Source of the DNA: Mastigias papua
Taxonomy: Eukaryota; Cnidaria; Scyphozoa; Rhizostomeae; Mastigiidae
Length of the DNA stretch: 64,000 bases
Assembly: GCA_964019165.1 (NCBI GenBank)
Contig: OZ025277.1
Span: forward strand, 1,616,453-1,680,452
Direction of reading: 5' to 3'
How positions within the stretch are numbered: position 1 is the first letter of the stretch; each line of letters opens with the position of its first letter. Shown here piece by piece: positions 46,184 through 57,000 of the stretch. The notes beneath the pieces are model-generated. The model was not told the DNA's origin. It did no database searches and worked only from the letters and a program-made list of their open reading frames with translations. The position numbers and the translations under genes were made by a program.

Positions 46184-48359
46184 ATCACGAAGAACGTTTT
46201 ACATCATATGTAATGTCTGGTTACGATTTGGACTGTAGGACTAGGCTTCAATTTATGAGGTTAAGCTCAGCAGCAAACTTAGCTTGTATTTCGAAAATCA
46301 TTGAGCGCATAATAGAGTATTACCTTATCTCTCTGTCATAAACAGCAAAATGAAGAATTTCAAAAATCATTGCTAACATATGGCATGGTATTGTCTTAAA
46401 TGACTTCTCTTTGCAAAGTACAATATTTATTGTCAAAAAGTTTCGAAAAGTGGGTCTGTCAAAGAAAGAAGTTTGCACATCATTCTTCAATACATTTTGC
46501 CTTCTCCCACGAAAAAATTGATAGTAAATCTTTCTAGACAGATGCCTTGTATGGGCTTCACAAGGATGGGTCCTCAAGTCATTATTCTTCTCTATTTACA
46601 ATATGAACACATACTAGAATGCAGTAAAATAGCTATGGTACCATGGCTGTTCACAATGTAAAGAGAGCACCTCAAAAATGAATATAGAAGCCAAAAATTT
46701 AAAGATTATACTAGCAGATTTGACAGCTATTCGGGCGAATTGTGATGAGTAGAGATTAGGCTAAGGTGTTTTCAATTGTGAATAAGCGCAAATTCGATCA
46801 TATATTCTAAACAGTTAACGACAATGAAATCGTGATATTTATATTAAATAATGAGGAAAAATTGCTCTGGAGCTAATCTAGGATGAAATTTATTTCAAAT
46901 TGAATTTCCATTTGCAACGGCAAAGCAAACAACATCCTTACTTCAATGATAACAAGTTGTTCAAGTCGTAAATAGACCTCATCTCAACTCCATGAGTGCG
47001 GAAAGAGACTAAGGTCTCGTTTAAGGTATTCACCCATTAATTAGCACCCTAAGAAATGGCATGGTGTAAACGTGTGCAGTCTTACTGCACTTTAGGTAAA
47101 CTGTTACTTTCACTGCTGCCATGATTCATTGGACATTCTCTAATTAAAGCATGCCTATTTCTCTCAAAGCAATACCTCAATAATCAATTAGCTCTGGAGA
47201 TTGTATTTCTAGTTGCAAGGGACAGATCATATGTATAACGAAGAATGATAGAAAATCCATAGCAGAAAGTGGGTCAATACTTCTCACTGCATGTTTTGCC
47301 CCCTTAGAGCTGAGTACAGAAACTTTGGCATCGATATTTTTTAGTGAGTCCTACCAGCTTAGGTGGTCTCCTTCACAGTGGGACTCGAGCAGTTCTATCA
47401 GTCAATGGAATCTGCTACCTTGTTTATAGCTCCTTATTGAGAACTCTAATATATATTTAGTTACCAGGACGTCTGAAACACTTTTTCACCAATATAAATA
47501 TCTGTATCTAGAAATATATTCAAAAGCAAGAAAACAACGAACCAGGAAGCAGCATGATTACATCCTGTTATTGTAAATCAGCGCTAGTATTTCAGCTGAA
47601 CTTGAACTCATCTTTGATATGATATTTAAAGCAAAACTGCAAATTGTATCTCTCTACTATAAGGTGGTTTTTCAGTATCACTTCATATACACTTAAGTCA
47701 ATTTCCCTAATATAAACTTCGACCTTGTCCTTTCCAAAATTTCTTAGTAATTAATTTAGCTTCCTCTCTAGTTAACATAATAGATCATTATCTTGAAAAG
47801 GGCACGTCTGCCCCCCTTGTCCCTCCTGATCATGGACAAAGGGAAATTGTTCCCCTCATGCCTTCCCTATCCTAATGGTAAGTGTTGAGAACTGATATTC
47901 GTAATTACACCAGGCCCTGCCAAACTTTAAGCTAATTCCGACTTACTAACCTTTTACAAGAAATTCTTTTATAGTTTTTAAAGTTAATAATTTTATCAAA
48001 TATTCATCTATCAATGTAATTTTTGCTTGTATTCGTTATTATCGTTTTATTCCAATTTTGCCAAATGAAATCTACCTAATAGTATAGAGGTTTGTATCTT
48101 TATGCTAAGTATTAACATATGAGTGACTAGATAACAAAAGTTTCAAAGTTAATGCTGATATTGATGAAATAATGGACACAAGAACATGAAAGAATCTACT
48201 TTTCAAAATCATAACATTTAAGTCAGTATTTGTAACTGAGTACAAAACTTTTGAATTGAAGCATTGGACTGATTTTCCCAATATCAGCTAACAATTATTT
48301 CATGCTACTAGGATTCTATAAAGAATTGCTATAATATCTGAATATGCATTAATTCTTAC
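46184..48359. other. Unassigned stretch
   Basis: It is AT-rich with no recognised repeat family. Open segments at 46320-46577 (minus) and 46473-46661 (plus) lack convincing splice signals or family features. Confidence 0.4.
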
Positions 48360-48454
48360 CTGTCATATATGGGAACCTCCAGGGATATTGTGATAGAGAC
48401 GAGGAAATGATTGCAAAAATATGCACAATGAATGACCAAACCCGCGTGATCAGT
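48360..48454 (-). CDS. Candidate exon with strong splice sites, frame unresolved
   Basis: The acceptor is ...ttttatttttctgcag|ACTGATC with a long pyrimidine tract, and the donor ATGACAG|GTAAGAATT; 95 bp. Two frames are open. One reads TDHAGLVIHCAYFCNHFLVS...; the other is hydrophobic (WSFIVHIFAIISSSL) and would hand one base to the next exon, which matches 43504-43611. I cannot choose between them, and no family is recognised. Confidence 0.33.
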
Positions 48455-48591
48455 CTGCAGAAAAATAAAAGGAAAATCAGTGTTGGCGAAGTTATTCATT
48501 GTATTGGTCTGTTGGGGTAAAATGGGTAACCGGAGTAAATTATCATTTCGCATAATTAGCATAATTAGTGATCCGTGTGGTCTGTGCTCCA

Positions 48592-48592
48592 A

Positions 48593-48646
<54 letters not shown>

Positions 48647-48660
48647 GTATTTATATATAT
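48592..48660. repeat. TA-rich microsatellite
   Basis: CATACATACA runs into about 20 TA units and then a TTTATGTATTTATATATA-type border. Confidence 0.95.
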
Positions 48661-48734
48661 TTAATGATAATATTAAGAGGTTACGAGTTCAGTAGAATGC
48701 GCGATATCGTGAAGTAGAGCATAATATACACGTC

Positions 48735-49070
48735 TGTTTTACAACAAACAAACTCTCTCCTTTCAGCTTGGGTGTTTCATAATATCGCATCAAATCCAGC
48801 CTTAAATGCATCTTAAGTGTTTCTTGAAATTCTTGAAATTTCCAATAGCGACAAGGCAACTGTGAGACCAGAAATGAAACTTATAGTTAACAGCATTTGA
48901 GAGACGGATGTTGTTTGTATTTTGTTCCCAGTTTAATGAAAAGTTTTCTCGCAAAAACAGATGTTTCAGGTTTACTTTTGAAATTCAGCCTGAATGTGTT
49001 TCATAGATGTTTCTTAATTTTAGCTTGATTTGAGCCACATGTCTCTTATATATACTTGCTTCTTATAAAA
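48735..49070 (+). repeat. Fam3 MITE copy
   Basis: It is collinear with 17497-17848; it shares TTGAGAGACGGATGTTGTTT and TTTTCTCGCAAAAACAGA and ends CTTCTTATAAAAAAAGCATG. Confidence 0.78.
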
Positions 49071-49279
49071 AAAGCATGTTTAAGGAAAAAACTACTATTT
49101 TTATTTCGACAAGCGTGCGATGAGTGTGTAGTACCATTCACGAAACAGGTCTACCAAGGTAAAATAGTAATTTTTCATTTATTAATTTAAATGTACATAT
49201 GTATATAGGTATGTACGTGTGAATGTGTGTCTATTTATACCAAAAACTCAAAAAAGTACCAATCAATTCTACTTATAAG

Positions 49280-49630
49280 AACTTAACTTTCAAGCATTAC
49301 CGATGAAATTTGAGACTATTCCTGATTGTAAAGGATCGGCATATAAGGATAAGAAAAATCTAACGCCACAGAATAGGATAAGAAAGCAACAAATTAATTT
49401 GCAAGCCAATACACTTAACAGAATTTGCAAAAGAAAGTCCGATATTTGTTTTTGTCTTAAAATCGAGATTCCAAAAAGGAAAGTACAAATGAATTGGAAG
49501 AATTAGCTGATCTAAAAGATGCCGAAATCGAAATAAAACTCACGATTTAGCTTGCTATCTGAAATCCCACCGACTATGAAGTCAGGTCAGAACAGCAAAA
49601 GCAGTAGAAGATCTAATAGAATTTAATTAA
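49280..49630 (+). pseudogene. Coding-like stretch with stops, possibly decayed
   Basis: From about 49285 a plus frame gives a Lys/Asn/Gln-rich peptide (KDKKNLTPQNRIRKQQINLQ and on to a stop at 49506). A second frame around 49465-49558 gives STNELEELADLKDAEIEIKL, and further on PTMKSGQNSKSSRRSNRI. Such charged, coherent segments in successive frames suggest a broken coding region, but composition in AT-rich DNA can mislead. No family recognised. Confidence 0.2.
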
Positions 49631-49840
49631 GAACTCAAAATGCACAAGTCAGCATATTTTCGTTAGTTAAAGTGCGTATCAAGCAATTAAAGCAACATGA
49701 TTGTCTACGAATTCAGTGACTTATTATGCACTTAAATCAATACAATGAACTTAATTAAAATTAGTATTTTATTTTAGACAACGCCCTATTGATAGATAAT
49801 TCTTTATTTTTATGTGTCGTATTGAACTGTAAGTTATAAT

Positions 49841-49842
<2 letters not shown>

Positions 49843-49890
<48 letters not shown>
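49843..49890. repeat. (TA)n microsatellite, about 24 units
   Basis: A pure TA run is bordered by TTAAATA on the left and CTGTATTTATTTATA on the right. Confidence 0.97.
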
Positions 49891-49891
<1 letters not shown>

Positions 49892-50681
49892 TGTATTTAT
49901 TTATATATACATATATATTTAGATTTATTTATTTATATCCATAAATAATATTCATAACCAACATATTTATGAATATTTAGGACGGTGAAGCTTACATAAG
50001 TCTATTTTTCTTGATAGTCTTAGTTAATTGGAATATTTAGGATTTTAGATATGAATCTATTTTGAGTGGATTAAAGAGCAAGACATAGTTGGATTTCTGC
50101 ATTAATTCTCCAACTAGACAACAAAAGCTAAATTGAATTTTTTTTCATTCCAATGCCACGCCAATCCCTTATACTAAGGATGATGCACCCAACAATTTAT
50201 CAGGTAGTTTAATATTGTTATGGTCGATATGGAATCTAGCTCAGGCTACAATGGAATGCAAGCTTTTAAATTTGAAGCAAACTGCGTTTAAAAGGAAATC
50301 ATAGAAAAGAGAGGAATTCGCTGGGCATTTCATGAATGTAAGGGTCTATGATAGATCAAGTTGTTTACACATAAGGCTAGGACTGTAATTTCTTCATTGG
50401 CTTAAGAAATTTTTAAGAAACTTTTGGAACTAAAAGGCTAAAATGGGGCCAAAAATCAAGAAATCTTTTACTGCTAAGCATTGAACTAGTTTTCCTATAA
50501 AATATGTGCAGTGATTTAACCTGGGATGTTTTCATCTATAAAGGTACACCAAGTAAATGATGAACACTCAAACTAAGCATCTTTTCACACATCGTTCCCC
50601 CCTGGATCATTACATTTGTTGCTCTAGCTAACTTCCCTCGCCCCTCTTTGCTTCATTAGCTATCCTATTCCTGTAGTATAC

Positions 50682-50862
50682 CCCCTTGCTTCCACTGCAT
50701 AATAAACGCAATGGTACTACTAAACGACAGTTTTGTGGCAACAAATTCCCAACATGTGAAATGTTTTCTCGAGAAATCTCTAGCAGTTCAATGATCCCAA
50801 ACAGTTTGACGTTACAGCTAACAATATTTTGCCCTCTTTCCGAAATGTAAGAAATTGCTTTA
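50682..50862 (-). CDS. Candidate exon, unknown protein (60 residues)
   Basis: The acceptor is ...ctttccttttttgcgtacctgcag|TAAAGC; the donor AAGGGG|GTATAC is weak. The frame encodes SERGQNIVSCNVKLFGIIEL and onward to LLPQNCRLVVPLRLL, a protein-like mix with three cysteines. Carry-in two bases, phase 0 out. No family recognised. Confidence 0.25.
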
Positions 50863-51261
50863 CTGCAGGTACGCAAAAAAGGAAAGTTTCCACTATTAGG
50901 AAATTGTGGGAAATGGGATTACTGATATTTTATGAGAACTCAGAATGGAAGATTTACTCTTTGATATAAGGATAGAAAACTCCCGTAAAACCGATTATGA
51001 GCTCCACCGTCAACCAAAAACACTCATTTGCTTTTAAATGCCACTTGCCGAAGTGCTTACGCTTTGTGTAAGAGATAGTGGAAGGGTGACTTGCATGCTA
51101 TCGTTTACGTGAGAGGACTTTGATGTGAGTTGCCAGAGCTATCGAAATGCAAGATTCAATTTGATAAATTCAGTAATAAACAAAGCGTAATTGATATTTC
51201 ATAGTTTCCCTGTTTCAATATCATAGTTGCTATAATTACGGCCATTTTCTTAATGACAGAA

Positions 51262-51453
51262 ACTCATTATTGTGAAAATCTGATTTGCAATGCCAATTCT
51301 ACAGAAATTCAGGCCGACACGAATGAAGTAAAAGCGCCGAGTGAATGCGTATTGCCTCACATAAGAGAAATTCAGGAAGCCCACAAAAAAGCATCAAGTG
51401 AAATGCATTGTGTATCTTTGGTTATCGAGACAGAAACCAATACAAGCATATAG
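51262..51453 (+). CDS. Candidate terminal exon, unknown protein (63 residues)
   Basis: The acceptor ...gccattttcttaatgacag|AAACTC is followed by an open frame to TAG at 51451-51453. The peptide is polar (Glu, Thr, Asn, Ala) with four cysteines: THYCENLICNANSTEIQ and ECVLPHIREIQEAHKKASS. It could also begin at the ATG at 51253. No family recognised and no upstream partner exon found. Confidence 0.25.
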   Translation, partial: THYCENLICNANSTEIQADTNEVKAPSECVLPHIREIQEAHKKASSEMHCVSLVIETETNTSI

Positions 51454-51598
51454 TGTTTAAAGCGGGCGTTTGAAGCATGCAGACATATTGCAGATTACTC
51501 GTAAATGTTGCTGTTGTTGCACTCTATCCATGTCTAAACAATGTGACATGGATGTCAGTTTTTGTTTAGGACTCAGTTGTCTATATGAGTTGCATAAT

Positions 51599-51660
51599 CA
51601 GGGGCGGATCTTGGGGGCCGCACACGCCGCCTAGGCGGCAGTCACAAAAATAATACTTAC
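51599..51660 (+). repeat. hAT-like terminus, unpaired
   Basis: CAGGGGCGGATCTTGGGGG resembles the common CAGGGGCGGATCC ends of hAT MITEs and is followed by CGCCTAGGCGG. No matching opposite end was found in the next kilobase. Confidence 0.3.
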
Positions 51661-52199
51661 GGTCAGTTAAAGTGGCCTCATTTTAGTGGGACTCTCTTTT
51701 AGTACATGATCAAATGGTAAACATTTGACACACCCAGGCTTTTTGAAAGGAGACTATTGGCAAAATTAGATATGGGCACATTTACTTCACAACATGAATT
51801 TTTTAAACATCTCCAGTAACTCACCACTCAAAGTTGCCCCTAACTAATAGGGAACTTCTTAGCTGCACATTACGTTCTAAATAGGGGGTTCTAGGTAGAG
51901 TTAAGTGATTTAACCACAGCACACTTTAACTCGCGCTCTGTTTATGACCACATAAATTTAGTCTACTATTGCACACTGAAATTCGGTATGCTTTAACTGC
52001 TTTTCACTCCACTTTTTATACACCCGATTCATCGCTCCAAAATAATTTAATTTTTAGATATACTTTCATTTTTGAGATTGGTTTATTTCTATGATATTTC
52101 AAATGTGGATTGAAAATTTTAGCAATGATAAGGAGAACCAATCCCATTAACATATAAAACAAAGGCCTGAAGTCTGAACTTAAACGCGGATTGTGTTAA

Positions 52200-52402
52200 G
52201 AAGAAAGTTGTTTATAAGAAAGGAGTATTCGACTGCTCAACAATGCTATTATTAATGCACTTCAGTGCTGTGTTTGTGTAGCACTGCAGTAGACACAAAC
52301 TGGAATATTCTCGCCAGGAAAGTCTTTGAGAAAGCTATGAAAGAGCCAAGAGGGTTCATTATTGGGTGACAAATACCGTTCTTATTAAAACAAATGTGTA
52401 AC
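52200..52402 (+). repeat. Fam1 MITE copy with internal deletion
   Basis: AAAGTTGTTTATAAGAAAGG and GTATTCGACTGCTCAAC lead directly to GTGTTTGTGTAGCACTGCAG; roughly 130 bp of the middle is missing. It ends AAAACAAATGTGTA. Confidence 0.65.
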
Positions 52403-52667
52403 TCTCTTAAATTGTGAGTGGAATAATTTTACAGGGACGACTTACTTCATGCAAAGTGACTAGCAAATTGGCACCTGGTTTACTGGATTCATCCTTTCGT
52501 TTATCATTTCTGTTTGATTTGTGACCTAGACCAATCATAGCATGACATGACTATTCGTATTCTGTTTTTATATTCTCAAGATAAATCTAACATTTCGTCA
52601 CCCATAAAATGTTTTTGCTCTCAAAGGGAGAATAGAGATCTGATAAATAGTTTGGAATGAAAATAAT

Positions 52668-52781
52668 GATGGCGATGATGAATGATGATAATCGGGATTC
52701 ATGGTGATGATAATCATGGGAGGTTCATGGCTGTGATGAATAGGAATGATGATAATAATGATAATGATGATCATACTGATG

Positions 52782-52813
<32 letters not shown>

Positions 52814-52829
52814 GATGATGATGATGATA
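52668..52829. repeat. (GAT)n microsatellite, interrupted
   Basis: Long GATGAT runs with AATGATAAT interruptions; they create artificial Met/Ile- and Asp-rich open frames on both strands. Confidence 0.95.
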
Positions 52830-53129
52830 ATACTACCAAACATAAAATCCTGTCTAAAACAATTAATATTGCAGTACGTTGTACTTATTATATCTTTTGT
52901 AGACGAAATAAACCTTGGACTAACCCTAATTTACTGGACTATTGACTATGACTTTACTACCTTAGTATTACAGTTACTATTGCTATTACTTCAATTTGAG
53001 AATTTTTGCTTTTTTTTTGTTTTTTTTTTAAGTTGCAGACTTGCCAATTATGCACTGCCTTAATATAGTGAGGTGTATGATTGTATACTTAGATTGCATT
53101 AATATCATGAGGTTTCAAAAAAAGAAATT

Positions 53130-53333
53130 ACTATGATAGTGATAATGATGATGATAATCATCATCATCATAGTGATGATGATGATGGTGGTGGTGATGAT
53201 AATGATGATGATGATTATAATGATAGTGATAATGATGATGATGATGATGATGATGATAATGATAATAATGATGATGAAAATGATGGTGATGATGATAATG
53301 ATGATGATGATGATTCTAATGTTGATGATTTAA
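53130..53333. repeat. Second (GAT)n microsatellite
   Basis: It has the same GAT/AAT composition, about 300 bp from the first tract. The 230 bp between it and the BEL element are unassigned. Confidence 0.95.
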
Positions 53334-53563
53334 TGATTACTATGACCATTGAAGCGGTAACGTTGTTGGCAACTATGAAGAACTTTATCGATTCGCCAGG
53401 CAATGAAGAATGGACATCTGGGGGTGAAGCTCGTGGGAAACTTTCTAGGACCACAAGAGAAGGATTTAGAAGTAAAACTTCCTTGGCCTCCTGCTTTGCC
53501 TCCTAAATGTGGGCAGGCTCCGCATAAAGCTGAGCATAGCCTCAAATTTTTAAGATTACACGT

Positions 53564-54037
53564 TGTGGGGAATTCGGAGCGCGCATTTGGTCGTTTTTAT
53601 ATAATCATTTATTCTGTTATTTAACTAAGCCTTGTTGCGCCGTTGTATGCTTAAAATAATTTTCTACCGTAATATTGTTATGTTACTCACGTAAGTGCCG
53701 CATATCGCCTACGTGTTAACGGAACTGACGAATGCGGCGGCACTTATTTCATGTATTGGGTTATCGCAAACTTAAAATGGTTCGGACTTATTCACTTTCC
53801 TGTTATTCAAATGAACTTGTTTTTTAGGCTGTAATTGCCAAAAGGGGTAAAACCATATTAACAGCGTAGATTCGTAGATAGTTCAGTTGAGCTATGTAAT
53901 GTTAGAAAGAGGATGTACGAAGGATCGTAAAATGAAGAATTATTACGTCTATACATGAGTTTTTGCTTTGAAGTTTCTGAGCTCAGTAGTATATGTTTAG
54001 AATCAGCACGAATTGAGGTAGATTGCGATCTACAACA
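53564..54037 (+). repeat. 5' LTR of the BEL element (474 bp)
   Basis: It starts TGTGGGGAATTCGGAG and ends GATCTACAACA. Read base by base it shows no difference from the 3' LTR. It contains a TATA-like TTTTTATATAATC near 53593 and an imperfect hairpin AAGTGCCGCAT...ATGCGGCGGCACTT at about 53693-53746. A Met codon at 53955 inside the LTR is in frame with the polyprotein but is probably not the start. Confidence 0.95.
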
Positions 54038-54039
54038 CT

Positions 54040-54056
54040 TGGTCCACCGAGCCGGA
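54040..54056 (+). promoter_or_regulatory. Putative primer binding site
   Basis: TGGTCCACCGAGCCGG begins 2 bases after the 5' LTR. TGG is the complement of a tRNA CCA end, and the position is right. I could not match the rest to a specific tRNA, so the primer is not assigned. Confidence 0.5.
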
Positions 54057-54062
54057 TATACT

Positions 54063-57000
54063 ATGAGTTTAGAACGGGAAGAAGTCGATTTATTGAGAAG
54101 AAAGAGAAGAGCATTTCGTAGACATACTACAAAGCTGGTGAATAAAGCTTTGGAACTGAAAGATAGTGATGAAGTCAACGACACCATTCAAATCAAATTA
54201 TATCATGAACAGCTTACAACTCAACGGAATGAACTGAAGGAATTAGACAATAAAATACTTGGATATCTCCTCGAGCATGATGATGATGATGATATCTGTG
54301 ATAAAGAAGTCGAAGATGCCAGTGAATATTCAGAAAAAATTACTAAAGCCTTACTAATTATCAGCGAAATACTCGATCAGAAGGATGATGCGGTTTCGGT
54401 ACAGGAAGACGATGATGTGTCGGTGAAATCAAGCAGTTCTCGTACAACGAATAGGAGTAAATCAAGAGATAGTATTGCATCTGACTGCTCGCTTTTTTCG
54501 TACCATAGTGATAACGGCAAGAAGCATGTGCGGGTCAAACTACCACAATTGGAAATCAAGAAATTTTCCGGGAGGATTGATGAGTTCCAAGAATTTTGGG
54601 ATAGCTTTGTGAGTGCGATTGACGAGAATGAAGATTTGGCTAACGTAGACAAGATGAAGTACCTGAAGGGATATTTGGATGAGCCTGCCAGGTCAGTGAT
54701 TGCCGGTGTACCCTTATCCGATGCAAATTACAAGACGGCAGTTGATTTATTGAAGAAAAGGTTCGCGCAACCGAGAATGCTAGAACATGCTCATATCAAT
54801 CGGCTGGTACACATCCAACCCGTTTTTCACGAAGACGATGTGGATAGACTTCGTAAATTCAGAGATCAAATTGAGACCAACTTCCGTGGACTCGAGGCTC
54901 TATCTGTTGACCAGAGCACTTATTCAAAGATTGTTGTTCCGGTTCTAGTGGAAAAACTCCCTAAGCAGTTGAAGTTCAGCATGATAAGATCACGTAGGAA
55001 GAGCATTCTGGAATGGGATCTGAAAGAGCTAATTGCAGAACTTGACATTGAACTGGAAGTGCGGGAGAGCCATGAAGACATTCTGAAATTTAGCGGCCGG
55101 CCTAAACGGGAGGAAGGGAGACAACAACCGAAGTCGAAAGGACCATATACAGCCAGCGCTCTTTTCACAACCGAAAGAAGACAGCAGTGCGTATACTGTA
55201 GTGGACAGCACCCATCGAGTGATTGCCAAACTCACACAAGCCCCGAGGACAGGAGAAGTATACTTAGGAAATCTTATAGGTGTTTTGTATGCCTTAAGCC
55301 CAATCACAAATCCTTTGAATGTAGATCAAAGTGTAGGTGTTTGTATTGTAAGGCAAAGCATCATGCATCTATTTGTGCTAGCATACCATCTAAGCCAGAA
55401 ATTAAGGATGCGCCTATTAGCGACCAACGCAATAAGTTAAACCCTAGCGCCGCGGCCTGGGTTGGTAGTATGTGCTCTGGGGACACTGTGGCTCTGCAGA
55501 CAGCATTAGCAAACGTGAATGATAAAAAAGATGGGAATGTGAGAGTGCTGTTTGACTCTGGAAGTCACAGGTCCTTTATTTCTGCTGATGCTGTTGCGAA
55601 GTTGGGTCTGAAAAGAGTGGGAAGAGAAAGATTGGGTATAAAAGCTTTTGGGAGTAAAGAAGCAATGGAGAGTGAAAGAGATTTGGTAGAATTCTATCTT
55701 GTGCCATTGAAGAGAGGAGAGAAGAGAGTTAAAATTCTTTGTTTTGTTGTTGATAACATAACCAGCATCACAAATATACATGTTGAACAAGTCAAAAAAC
55801 ATTACCCACATCTCCAAAGGATATACTTTTCAGATGTCTCTAGGTGTGAGGACAAGCTTGATATTCAGATTTTAATAGGAGCAGATTTCCAGTGGGAATT
55901 TATGGAAGGAGAAGAAATACGAGGGGGGCCACATGAGCCTGTGGCCATCAAGACAACTCTTGGTTGGGTTCTCTCAGGACCCTTGAAAGGTAAACCTCTT
56001 GCTTCTATTCCAGAATGCTCTTTGAATTTTTTGCCATGTGAGCCATCAACAAGAGACATTGATCAGCAGGTACAGAAACTCTGGGATCTTGATACTTTAG
56101 GCATAAGGCCTAATGATGATGTACATGAAAATCTAATTGATAACATTAAGTTCACCGGTGAAAGGTATTCTGTTTCGTTGCCATGGAAAGCAGGCCATGG
56201 TCATATACCATTGAATTATGACAATTGTTATGCTAGGTTGCAATCTCAGGTTAGAAAATTTAAGCAAGATATGACAATCTTTCATGAATATGATAGAATC
56301 ATATCAGATCAATTAGATAAAGGTATTATCTCAAAAGTAGCAGAAAATAATGATAGAGTAGGTAATGTTGTGAATGTCGAAAAGTTTACGTCCTTAAACA
56401 AACTGCTAAGAGTAACTGCTTGGGTGAGGAGATTCATAAATAATGTGAAGGAACAGAGAAAGAAAGGAGAACTGAAAAAAGGAGGATTGGAAGTAGAAGA
56501 AATAAAAAAGGCAGAAAAAGTGTGGATAAAAGATGCACAAAGAATGTTGGAAGAGAGTGCAGATTTTGAAAAGGTTAAGATCCAACTAGGCATTGTTGTA
56601 AAAAATGATTTACTAGTATGTCAGGGGAGATTGGAGAATTCTGACTTAAATTTAGAAGCAAAGTACCCTATAATTTTACCAAAAGGGCACAGCTTAACTC
56701 AGTTGATTGTACTTGATTGTCATAGCAAAGTTCACCATATGAGGGTTAGAGCTACACTTGCTGAGCTAAGGTCTAGATTCTGGATAACAAAGGGGAGGCA
56801 ATTTGTAAAAAAGATTTTGAAGCAATGTTTTCGTTGTAGGTTTATGGATTGCAAACCATTTAATGACCCCCCCACAGCTGCCCTGCCAGATTTTAGGGTA
56901 ACTGAGGCACCGCCCTTTAGCACTACTGGTATTGATTTTGCCGGGCCACTGTTTGTAAAAACTAAGGGTAGTGAAATGGTGAAGTCATATATCGTTCTCT

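Noticed and set aside
52598..53454. Ile-, Met-, Asp- or Ser-rich open frames
   Set aside because: They are translations of the two (GAT)n tracts.
53955..54062. In-frame Met inside the 5' LTR as the polyprotein start
   Set aside because: The first 36 residues would be encoded by the LTR and duplicated in the 3' LTR; the ATG at 54063, just after the putative primer site, is the more natural start.
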